In this document: piece after piece, positions 54,136 through 64,000 of the stretch
How the letters are laid out: the number at the start of each line of letters is the position of its first letter
Numbering within the stretch: the stretch's first letter is position 1
Assembly (NCBI GenBank): GCA_020744425.1
Contig: JAGMUV010000011.1
Span: 868,001-932,000, forward strand
Source: Dactylonectria macrodidyma
Lineage: Eukaryota; Ascomycota; Sordariomycetes; Hypocreales; Nectriaceae
Length of the DNA stretch: 64,000 bases
Reading direction: 5' to 3'
Translations under genes and position numbers: made by a program
Notes under the pieces: generated by a model
Told to the model about the DNA's origin: nothing
The model's input: the letters and a program-made list of their open reading frames with translations, nothing else
Database searches by the model: none

Positions 54136-56108
54136 TCAGGACCCATCTTCCGATTTCCCCTTCGACTCTACTAACTGAAGAATAAATGGCTTGAGTTGCG
54201 ATGGTCCACTACCCTGCCTCGGGAGTGTCCGTCGCTGATCCCTGGCATTGCCGTGCATCAGCGATCCGGGGTATCGGCTAGGTCCGAGGACCAGGGTAAA
54301 GGCGGACGCCATGTCGTCGTTTGGCAGGATCGCAGGCATTAGCTCTCCTGGGGACGGGTATGTCATGAGTAGCATCTTTATGGTTGTGGTTTTCTTTCGC
54401 TCATCTATAATGCGCCAAAATTTACGGACGGCATCCAGAATCTGGCGTCCCACGCTGTGTGAATCTAGAATCACCACTACTCGTGGGATCTCGATAAGAA
54501 CAGCGACAAGAAGGTGTAGCCAGTTCTCTTCTGTGCTGCAAGACGCAAATTCAGACTCGGTCAGATTGCTATTTGTAAATGCGTCTCGGTTTTGTGAGAG
54601 AAGTTGCTGAACGAGCGACCGCACAATGTCCGTGGCTGTTATAGGTTCCTTTGAGGAAGTGGACGGCACCCGTGAGCTCACGTACCACGTCAACGGTAAG
54701 TCAGTCGACTTGACCAGATCGATCGTATCAAACGCAAAGTGCCGCGAGGCATCGGGAGCTGCAATCAATCCTTGCAGTTCAACAACCGCGGACCCTGCTT
54801 GGGAAATCCAGTCGCGGAGTTTCGTCGATGACCACATGTCATCCCAGTTCGAACTGCCTCGAGCTCGCTCAAGATTTCTCATCGCTCGTCCGTTGGCCAA
54901 AGCCTTCTCCGGGTCAAACGGGATGGACAAGAAATATTTCGACATCTTCTCGGGCAGAAATGGGGTGCTTGGTAACACTGAAGTTGGTTGCGGAAGAAGC
55001 AAAGGAACTGGGCCAGCTGTAGATTGAATGAGTAACGACAGGTCGTTGTCATCTAAATTTTAACAAGGTGCTTACCTGCTAGAGAAGTCTTGCCAAAGGC
55101 TGGATGCGCCAGTCCAGAGACCATAAGAGTCTTGATGTCAGTATTATCCTTTCGGAGATTCCTAACCTCCAGTTGAACATCTGACATAGTCAAACTTATG
55201 TGTCTAGTCTCAGCTTTATGGGCTATATCCGCCTGCTCGCGAATTCTTGTGTTTGCCTGTTTGATCTGATGCACGACATCTTCAAACTCGAGGGGCCACG
55301 GGTTCTTCATCGCCGCGAGAGCCCTCTTAAAGACCCCGCCTGACGCTTTCTGATACCATTTGAGGGCCCGGATACAAAAGTCTATGATATGAGTGTACAT
55401 GCTTGCCAGTGTCTGCTGGATGCGCGAAACGGGGTAGAGTTGCTTGGCTAGGAAGTTGAGCTCCGGCAGCGAGCCGCTGATGGCGGAAAATGCTTCCACG
55501 ACCTTACTCGACAGTTCTTGATGACTGAGCGTGACCTTGTGGATTAAGATTAATTACAGGAAAATCTGAAAATGGCTTTCGGTAGTCTCACCATGAACAT
55601 GAACTTGATCGTTCCCCAGACAGGCGCCGCATACTCTGGATGTGTTGATACTAGAACATCGATGACACTGCTGAAGGTGTTGATCTTAGACACCATGGTT
55701 GTCCAACCCGAATTGACAGCTGCAGAGAGCCGTGACCTGCCCTCTTTCATTCCGACATGCTGTTGCTCTGTCCTTTGTATATGCGCCAGGACATCCTCCA
55801 CGGATGAGGACTCGAAGAGCTTGGCGAGATCATCCTTGCGCCGGCCTTTGTACTGGTCTCGGTGGAATGCAATGGCCTTTTCGTATGCCGATTTGAGGAT
55901 CCCATTCGAGTCATCTCTGTTTTCCATCAGTTCAATCACTAAAGGTAGGGGCGCCAATATTGACTTACACATCTTGTTGGCTCGCTGGCCTGAACCAATC
56001 AATGAGGGCGTTTGACTGTTCGACGACACTGGATCCTGGTGATAGACTGCCATAGCCGGCTATTTCGACAGCGGTCTCATCATTGATCACCGCCACCTCA
56101 CTCGGCAT
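54136..56108 (-). CDS. DUF7708-domain STAND-like protein with degenerate P-loop
   Basis: Four exons, 56108-55969, 55916-55592, 55535-55076 and 55016-54136, encode about 601 aa; introns of 52, 56 and 59 bp join in phases 2, 0 and 1. Residues about 45-210 resemble the helical DUF7708 module found at the N-terminus of fungal NACHT/STAND proteins (ILKSAYEKAIAFHRDQY, then VLVSTHPEYAAPVWGTIKFMFM). A coiled stretch (VHQIKQANTRIREQADIAHK) leads to a P-loop-like HPAFGKTSLA, which lacks the first Gly of a standard Walker A. The C-terminal half has LRDWISQAGSAVVELQGL and a Walker B-like VVVILDSH. No repeat domain follows. Such proteins are often tied to fungal self/non-self or stress responses, but the function here is unknown. 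The start at 56108 is the first ATG in frame after a non-ATG open stretch. It is head to head with an AAA ATPase. Confidence 0.7.
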
Positions 56109-56879
56109 GCTGTCGCTGTTGGGGAGTAAGATGCGTGCGTATGCTTCTTTCTGTTCAGGAATAGAACAACGTCGAAGCCGAAATACAAGGCCCATACATC
56201 CTGCGCAGAGCGTTAACGCTATATCAGAGGCCACTTAGCCTGACAACCTGGTTGAAGAATTTGGGATAGCTTGGGTATCATTTGAATGCACTCGATGAGG
56301 CAGCCTGCAGCCCTGCGTGGTTACTGTTGCAGGGATTCGTCGCTGAGCCACATTCATCATGGCTTCGCCTGCGGCCGCATCAGCCTCCATATGTGTTTCA
56401 TTGGTCGCCTTAATGACGAGAGCACCACTGTGGCATATTTTCCCCAGACGCTGAGATTAGATGTCCCATCGCTGCGTGGCAGATGGGGGCCTCAGGCAAT
56501 GAGAGTCTCAGGTTATGAGAGCCTGCACCCCGCATCAACCATGTTCGACGTCCTCTCCCTTGTTTGTTCACTCGTCAATACCCTTCCCTCGATAGTACCA
56601 TCTGAGACTACATCCAGAATCGTTATTTCTTGGGCTGGATTCTTCACACCCTCTGCAGCATGCAGGCGGGATCCCACAGTCCGCCTCCAGTTCACAACCC
56701 ACCAACCTACTATTCCCCGCGACCTCCGGGGCCTGGGACGAACAAAACAATTTCACAAGATCAAACCAGACAGACTGGTCATGTATTCTCTAGTAAGCAG
56801 TGACTGTGCGGTTCTCCAATACATTTCAGCTTCTAATGCTCCATCTTTCCAGCTCCGCAACTGAAGAGCGTCCCAGGAC
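56109..56879. promoter_or_regulatory. Shared divergent region, DUF7708 gene / DUF7025-AAA gene
   Basis: About 770 bases between the two head-to-head genes. A 192-codon plus-strand frame (56286-56864) has no family resemblance. The true first exon of the AAA gene may lie in the right part of this interval, since no ATG in frame was found for the exon beginning near 56880. Confidence 0.4.
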
Positions 56880-59717
56880 GTGCATTACAGGTTAGTCCAA
56901 GAAAGCTGCCCAGTATTGTATTTAGATCCTGATTGTCGGAAGGACACAAGTCTTCCATCGGAGTGGGACTTGAACCTCCTTGGAAGTACGTCTATACCGT
57001 TACCGTCCTTGTTCTCTAGGTCGGAGTCGGAGTCGGAGTCAGGATCGGAGAAGGAAGAGGAGGAGTCGCCGGAATCACTAACCTGGCAGCTCAATGAGCA
57101 GGAAAATAAAAGAGGTAAATGTCCTCCAAGGACCTAGATGCGTCAATATCCGAAAGAGCGCTGTATTGACTTAGAGATCCCGAAGTTGATTTCACTTCCA
57201 GTCTAACCACTCCCCTAGTCGAAACTCTTGCCGAACAACTTTGTCGCAGGTTGATCAATTTGCCTGAGTCGGACACCACTGGTGATCCAGTATCGTCCCG
57301 AGTGACTAAAAATCTCATCCGGACAATCTCTCAACTTCAAGTCGAAAATGAGATACTCAAAGCAAAGCTTAAATACAATCGTGGATCTGACCCTGAGACA
57401 TCTTTTCCTCCTGAGGACCATTCAAATGATGCCCAAGCGCTTGGGAGTTTACCTTACGAGACCCTCCATGAGGTAACATATTCGGACACGCGCCGCCCCC
57501 CGAGTCGCAAATACTACCGCGATGTCCCCCGTATGTTTAAGGGCGATACGAGGAAGGGCATACCGAGAGGAGCTGTGGAAATGGAGGGGGTTTTGACTTA
57601 TCTGCAGAACCATACAAACCTCGGTTTTGTTGTGCTTGAAGTGTATCGATTCAACTCATACAGCATCGGTGAAATCTTCGACAAGGTCGGCGCAGCCATC
57701 GGCACGTTGAACAAGGATTATCGTTCTCTGGAGACAGCATCGAGGGCCATCTACGTCAGCCCGATTGTCGAAAGTGCAATCAGCTCCATTATGAAGGCAT
57801 GCCCAGAACGTTTTCCTGGGTTTGAGCGCCTGTCCAATCCAAACACCAGCCGGCATGAGCAACCTTACACCTTTTTTTATCTTTACCACTCCACGTTGAT
57901 GGAATTTCTAAGTGGGGATACATTGAATGAGTTGGAAAAGCGACATTTCGGTTTTGTGCTAGAATGGATGGAAAACAACGCCAGAGCCGACTGGAATGAA
58001 GCCGATGAGTTGTTTGCCCAAGGTAAGGTAAATTCGAAGCACTACGCCAAATTGTTCCGCCCAGGTGAGCTCGTCGTGTGGCCTGATTATTTTGGCAAGG
58101 GAACTACATGTGCCAGTGTAGTCGGTGACTTTCCTCATATCAATTTTCCTGCATACGAAGACAGCTCCTACATCACCTGTTACGTTTGGGATTTCAGCGG
58201 CAAATTCTCTCGACTTTTAGACTTCATAAGTTCCAAAGTAGAGAAGTGCCTGAACACAGACTCCGTCCACAAGAGTGAGGACGAAGCCGTTAACATTCTG
58301 CATCTCTCGAAGTATCCGCTGCGCTTCGCCGAAGACGGTCTGCGGATGAAACTGGTAGCTCGCGGAGAGAAGCTTTGGCAGCTCAGAAGAAAGACTCTCG
58401 TATGCATCAAGGAACAAAATGACCATTTTCAGGTTTGTTCCACGTCTTTGCTCATCCCCGCTTACTTGGGGCTGACTATTTACGATTCCACAGGCAGAGC
58501 GACGATGCATGATTGACTACGACATGTATGACCGCCTACACTCAAACAGCGAAACATACCCCCACGAGGAAACGAGCTGGATGGAAAACCGACCAGATGA
58601 CTCAAGACTAGCTTGCCTTAATCCAAAAATCCTTGGTTTCGACTTCTCTAAAAAGACATGGAGTGGGCAACCCAGAATTAATCATGTGTGAATATGTTTT
58701 GCTAACCCTGGTCGATAGGGAATTTTGGGGTTGACGACATCACTCACGTCACATGGAACAAGGCTGCGTTTAAGCAACTTGTTGCTCCGGAGGAGACGAA
58801 AGAACTGGTCATGGCCATGGTGACGGAACACGGGCAGCGGGCCAGTGCAACCATGGACATCATCGAGGGCAAAGGCCAGGGCCTTTTGATCCTGTTGCAC
58901 GGCGGTCCAGGGACAGGCAAGACATTGACGGCCGAGAGCATTGCAGAACTCCAGGAGAGACCGCTTTACCGAGTCACTTGCGGTGACATTGGTATCGAGC
59001 CAAAGGAGGTGGAACAGGTGAGTCTTATATACCTACACTGTAGGGTAAAACTAGCTGACATGATACAGTATCTGGGCGATGTCCTGGAGCTTGGAAGGAC
59101 TTGGGGGTGTGGTAAGTCTTGCTGTTGGCATAGAATCAGTGGTTTACTGACACTTGTCACAGTGGTTCTTCTTGACGAAGCAGACGTATTCCTCGAAGAG
59201 CGTTCATTCACCGATCAAAAGCGAAACGCTGTCATCTCAAGTACACTCTCCAACACCAACACTGGTTCAGAATCTACAATGCTAATATGTCCAAGTCTTC
59301 CTCCGAGTGCTCGAATACTACGACGGCATCCTCATTCTCACCACCAACCGCGTGGGCAGCTTCGACGAGGCCTTCAAGTCTCGGATCCAGCTGGCGCTGG
59401 CGTACCCGCGGCTCAACGAGGAGGACCGGCTCAAGATCTGGAACAACTTCGTCCAGATGCTGCCGCGGTCCGGCGAGCGCGTCGACATGGCCGACCTGCG
59501 GCTCAACCTGCCCAAGCTCGCGCGCGTCGACATCAACGGCCGCCAGATCCGCAACGTCGTCACCATGGCCCGCCACCTGGCCAAGTACCGCAAGGAGATG
59601 CTACGGGCTGAACATATGCAGGACGCAGTGCGGTCTGTGGAGAGGTTCAACGAGTATTTGAGCGATGTCAAGGGCATTCATGACGATGAGAGAGCTCGAG
59701 GACTTACACTGAGATAA
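56880..59717 (+). CDS. AAA-family ATPase with DUF7025-type N-terminal region
   Basis: Exons: about 56880-57114, then 57219-58432, 58494-58662, 58719-59017, 59069-59111, 59163-59240 and 59296-59717. All later junctions agree in phase with family motifs, giving 742 codons including the stop from 57219 and about 819 aa with exon 1. The 5' end is unresolved: the 56880 frame has no ATG. Exon 1 encodes an acidic Ser/Glu repeat (SESESES). A short coiled coil (ISQLQVENEILKAKL) is followed by a DUF7025-like region (FRPGELVVWPDYF; KILGFDFSKKTWR). The AAA domain has Walker A GGPGTGKT (about residue 602), Walker B VVLLDEADVF (about 660), the sensor LTTNR and FDEAFKSRIQ with the arginine-finger region. 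This family is large in filamentous fungi and resembles Bcs1/CDC48-type AAA proteins; its function is mostly unknown. The last exon is far richer in GC-ending codons than the rest. Confidence 0.82.
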
Positions 59718-62700
59718 CAGACTTGAACACGGACTTCGTGTAAGTCGTAAAGCAATTAGGGTGACGTTGACTCTCCACAGCCATATCTGGAGTACTATTG
59801 TACCAGGAGGGAATTGGATAACTTGAAAGTGCTCTATTAGGCTTCCCAGCGCGTTGCCTGAAACGCGTTGCATCAATGTGACATGCGGGCGTTTTTCCAG
59901 GATTGCCCACGGCGCCTACAAAACAAAGAGAGTTCCGTTACGTTTCACATTTTGGGCCTCTTTCAACGGACCATGATGATGCATCATACCATAATTACGC
60001 TTCATCCCACACACCACCACCAGCTGGACGAGTCAAGCCAGCCGCAAGAGATCCCCCCTTTGGATGGACATCTAGAGTTGAGACGTCGCCTGCTCCAACC
60101 TAAGCGCCGCGGCTCAGGTCACATGTCGCAGCGTGGTGTCAAGAGCTGGCCTTGTCAATACGAGGTTCGGTCCTGGGTGTTCTAAGCCACCCCTATTGCA
60201 GTTACAGAGACGTGCAATCCCGTGCTAGTACCTGTATCTCGTCCTCTTTCACTTCATCCGCATTCCAGTGAAGAGAGATGAGACCATCAGCCCGATCCAT
60301 GCCAGTGGCATCTTGCCTTTTCCTGCTTCGTGAGGCGTTTGATCCTCGTCTTTCCTCTCACCTAGCCGATCCTACAGCCCGAAGGAGCTGAAGCCGGGCA
60401 GGTGCTGACGCTTCTCGAGGCGAAAGATGGGCGAATTATTCGCAGGCCATGTCATCCATGGGTTCCTTCATCCATGATGCCATCCAATGCACGATCCGCA
60501 CGCCCCACGCCCCAGAAGAACTAAACACGGCGGTCCTTGAAGTATTTCAGACGTGGATTTCTCCAACTTTGACACCGCCTTGAGCCTGGGGCTGCGCCAT
60601 CCCACCCACTGCGACCCATCCAACTCGCCAATCACCACCACGGCAAAGTCACGCAAATGCTGGACGGTGAGACAAAATCCTTCGTATTCTTTTCGCGCGC
60701 GGTTGTCGATCAGCGGACAAGTTCCAAGCTCCCAACGAACCGGCTGGCGGAAGCATGGCATGCCGTTCCCCGAGGATCCGGCAACGCGTGGGGACCGCGT
60801 TAAGTGCTTGCATGAAGAACGGACTTAAACTGTCCCTAGAATCGCCTGCCCTTGGGTAGCACTTCGTCGAGGCATGCGTTGTATGTGATGATGGGCTGTC
60901 GCTTCAATGTCACCCCTTTCAAACAATAATCGATCCATCGCATCCCTTCCTGCCCTTCCACTCACTCACGTTCAGGCGCCCGTTGTCGCCCTGCCGGCCC
61001 TTCGAAGCCCTCCGGCCTGGCGAGGGTGCGACTCTTGGTCTTCTTGGCCCATCCCACGCCTGCGGCCACCACAGATTGGCTGAATGCTGAATGCCCACAC
61101 CCTGGGAAGCCGCCCAGGCCCTTTCGAGGGGTGACCAGTTGACCACTGGACCAGACCGAAAACCACCACACTCTCCACTGTAACCGTAGCTGGTGATAGC
61201 CTAGAGGAAAAGGGAAGGGGAAGGAAGGGGAGGGGAGGGGGTGCAGGGGTAGGCCCAAGGACGGTAGTGGAAGCGGTTTAGTGTGAGGAGACTTGAGGAG
61301 ACGGGGGGCCAGCCCAACGGAACAAGCAAACAACCATCAAGACCTGCAAGTGGCACCCGGCAGGACGGAGACGGGGGCGGCCAGACCAAGTCCAGGCTAA
61401 TCAACCAGCTCGCTCCCTCGTCTGGTCCAGTGGATATTGAATGATTTGAGGAGATGGGGGTGGCCAGCCCGAACCCGGGAGCCCAGAACGACTCGGACAA
61501 ACAATATGACTTTTCTCTGAACCTCCCCGGCCTTCCTCTCTCCTCCTTCTTGATGAGGAACTGGACCGGCGTGCCGGGTTTCGCAGCCAAGAATCCATCC
61601 CTCCAAAGAAAAAAAAAACAGGTCGAATAGGAGAGGGGGCGTGAGAGCTGAACGAGCCGATGCCTCTGCGACCCAACGCCTCATCAGGGATTCTGGGTGG
61701 CCCGCCGCTCATCAATCTCAGTCTCTGCTGAAACCGTTGACCAGCTTCGACCCTCGAATTCCGCCCTTGTCTGTTCGAGATGGAGCGTACCGGGCAAGAC
61801 TTTCTAACACGCCCGAGCAGCCCAGGACCATCATGAGTCCTTCCATTGAGTGAGAGAGGAGAGGAAAGGCTGCAGCAGAAGACATGATACTGTACCCGAA
61901 CCGTCGATCCGGGCCGTGCCATGCCATACCATGTCACGCCACTCGCCATTGGGGATTGAGCCTCGTCATCCAACACCCAACAGCAAAGGCATCACCCTCC
62001 CTATCCATCCATGCAATCCCCACCAGATGTGGCCTTACTTGACCTCATAAGCCCTCGACGAGACAGCAGGTCACGATGCCCTCTACTCCATGCCACACAG
62101 CTACGCAAGTGTGAATGAAGTACACCTTTCGGCCCTCTCGGTCTCTTCTGCAACCGGCCCGCCCGTCCAACCCCGGGTACTCCGTCAATCTAAGCTCCGC
62201 CAGACAAACGCCTCCGCCGACGACCAAGTCATTGTGGACGGCACGCAGGGCAACCTGGGACGCCTCTTGTTGATGAGCGACGTCGCACAGCCAGTTGCAG
62301 TGCGTTAGATCTGGACCCCATGCTGACCGAACCACGGCCACTGGATGCGCCAGCTTCCGACGTCCATCGAGGCGAGTCGTGTCGGGGACAGATTCGCTTC
62401 TTCAGCCACGACGAATCCCCCGAACAGATGAAGGACAGCTGGTCACCGTGCTTCCGCCAACACCATCAGCCGCTGATATGAGTGATTACTTGCTTGCTTT
62501 GCCCGAAGCCCCAGGCGCTAGCTGCCGAATAGGACGGGCGAAGCTCATCCGGTCTGAGCTTGAGGTTCTACAAGGCCAAGTATTACGAGATGCTCATGAG
62601 CGGAACCGATGTGTTGACTGCGGCTCCTTCGCCCGGCTGTGGAAAGTACATTTGCGCTGACGAGAGGCCACCTCATCTTATTCAAACGCCTCTCAAGCCA

Positions 62701-64000
62701 TCGACTTACGAGATATTCATCGTATCTAGTCCGGTTCTGTAGTCACGGCGTCATGCCGCGCGTGCATCTGCTGGATGTTGTGGTAGGCAACATGTTAAAA
62801 ATTACAGAGGCTGCCTGACAGGCTCCCGACGACTTCGTTGTCCGACGATGTCAGATGGCGTTCGTGAATGGGCTTCATTCGGGAACACTGCACCTAGAGA
62901 TGCCAAATGATTCGTAGAAACTCGCAGCGTAAGCAGTTGGTTGCGATCCATGCATGCATGCCAACACCATGATCGGGCTTTCTTCACCAACAAGATGACC
63001 CAACAAGCCCGCTATCATATCGCCACTACTTCGTCGTAGAGCTACATCGTCTCACCAGTCGGCGTCGAGGTGCATTTTGCTTTGTTTCAACTAGGATGGA
63101 AAGGCCCCGAAGAGAGGCGGGCGCCGCCAAGATGCGGCCGGGTTCAATAGGTCGACACCACCGTGATGCTCCAGCGCTATTGCCTCCTCCGTACGAAGAC
63201 GCAGTCCTTGGAAGAGAATCGGGGGCGAGGGCTTGGACAAATCTGAGCCCAGACCGTGCCCAAGTAACTTGTGATTGTCCATTCCCGAGTCCCCGTGTCT
63301 CCGTCGCCGTGACCGGGACGGACGCACAAGTACCAACCGGAAAAAGGCGCGATTCAAGTACTGGAAAGGTCAGGACCAAGAGTGAATTATCATCGGTTGG
63401 GGGTGTTAATTAGCACTGCATCAGTCCAGGCAGGATGAGGTGGGGGCTGGTGAGCAAGGAACGAAGACGATGACGGCGAGTCGTCACTGAGTCGCTCGCT
63501 CCACCGCCTAGTGAACGCAGCTGATCAGAGCAAAGTGCGACACGGGTGGCGAGTTGGGTTTGGTGGATTTGGCTTCATCAGAGTGCTTCGTCCTTGATGA
63601 ATCCGTCGTCGCACAGTGGAGGCCACATTGGCCACCCTTCAGTGGATAGGCCTGTCTTCACAGCCTACAGCTGCTGTGAACTAGCAATGGCCCCTAGCCC
63701 CCATGCCCTTGTCATAGAGGTATTGAAGCCTGAGTATCCGCAGCTTGGCTTGCCTGGCTCGCCTGGGCAGCCTAGCAGAATCCCGCCAGGGTGTTTTCTG
63801 CAGGTGATATACAGTACATACGATGTACAGTGCAGGGCATGCGGTGAACGCCACCAACAGGATGATAAGGCGATTCCGACCAAACTCCACGCGGCAAACG
63901 CCTCGTGATCGAATGGGCATCCATCAAGTTTCAGTGAGAAGAGATCTGCATGACTGTAAGAAGCCACAGCAGGGCTGGCGAAATAGTCGCTATTCGGCTT
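59718..64000. other. Gene-free right end of the window
   Basis: About 4.3 kb with no supported gene. Frames up to 191 codons occur, but strands overlap and no conserved motif is seen. A purine-rich run with many short G-tracts lies at 61210-61252, and an A-run at about 61608-61618. The remainder looks like ordinary intergenic DNA; a gene whose exons are too short to recognise cannot be excluded. Confidence 0.45.

Noticed and set aside
55970..56234. Upstream extension of the DUF7708 protein to 56234
   Set aside because: The frame begins with GTG and not ATG; 56108 is the first ATG that fits the exon.
56286..56864. 192-codon frame in the divergent intergenic region
   Set aside because: No family resemblance; the missing first exon of the AAA gene could be nearby but could not be joined in phase with a normal-length intron.
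59718..64000. Several 80-191 codon frames at the right end
   Set aside because: They overlap on both strands, carry no motif and are broken irregularly; no gene claimed.

Overview
The window reads as nuclear DNA of a filamentous ascomycete (Pezizomycotina, most likely Sordariomycetes and perhaps Hypocreales; the class is an inference from protein families and gene style). Genes lie singly on both strands, far apart. Many are split by 50-104 bp introns with GT..AG ends and CTAAC/CTGAC-like branch points. The proteins are typically fungal: Zn2Cys6 and C2H2 regulators, an alpha-arrestin, Utp8, Elg1, and DUF6546, DUF7708 and DUF7025 proteins. No rRNA, tRNA, CRISPR array or intact transposon was recognised. 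Gene models were built by hand: exons were joined where splice sites, reading phase and family motifs agree.

Layout. 1-3.4 kb: upstream flank. 3.4-7.0 kb: AmdX-like C2H2 regulator (+). 7.0-10.1 kb: gene-free, holding a diverged tandem repeat of about 190 bp. 10.2-11.5 kb: DUF6546/F-box-like gene (+) broken by an in-frame TAG. 11.7-13.2 kb: lariat-debranching enzyme Dbr1 (+, 3 exons). 13.8-14.4 kb: Nudix hydrolase (+). 15.65-16.1 kb: small unknown gene (+). 16.7-18.3 kb: MCT-type MFS transporter (-, 4 exons). 20.1-20.6 kb: small gene resembling the N-terminal domain of fungal STAND/NLR proteins (+). 20.6-26.5 kb: long gene-free region ending in the leader of an alpha-arrestin (26.5-29.4 kb, +). 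30.65-32.2 kb: Zn2Cys6 regulator (+). 32.4-34.5 kb: GTPBP1-type GTPase (-, 5 exons). 35.4-35.9 kb: Lsm3 (-, 4 exons), divergent from a mitochondrial ATP13/Aep2-like protein (36.3-38.5 kb, +). 39.0-41.0 kb: Arg/Ser-rich, DUF8035-like protein (-). 44.2-46.9 kb: Utp8 (-), divergent from Elg1 (47.55-51.1 kb, +). 51.5-52.2 kb: His/Ser/Arg-rich protein (-). 54.1-56.1 kb: DUF7708 STAND-like protein (-), head to head with a DUF7025-AAA ATPase (56.9-59.7 kb, +). 59.7-64 kb: gene-free.

How the genes fit together. The housekeeping genes serve RNA metabolism (Dbr1, Lsm3, Utp8, perhaps the GTPBP1 homologue), replication (Elg1 unloads PCNA) and mitochondrial gene expression (the ATP13/Aep2-like protein). 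Mixed among them are accessory genes: the transporter, two Zn-finger regulators, the broken F-box-like gene, the small STAND-related genes and the DUF7708/AAA pair. The head-to-head pair is the best candidate for an undescribed functional module, possibly linked to self/non-self recognition; that is inference from domain content and layout only.
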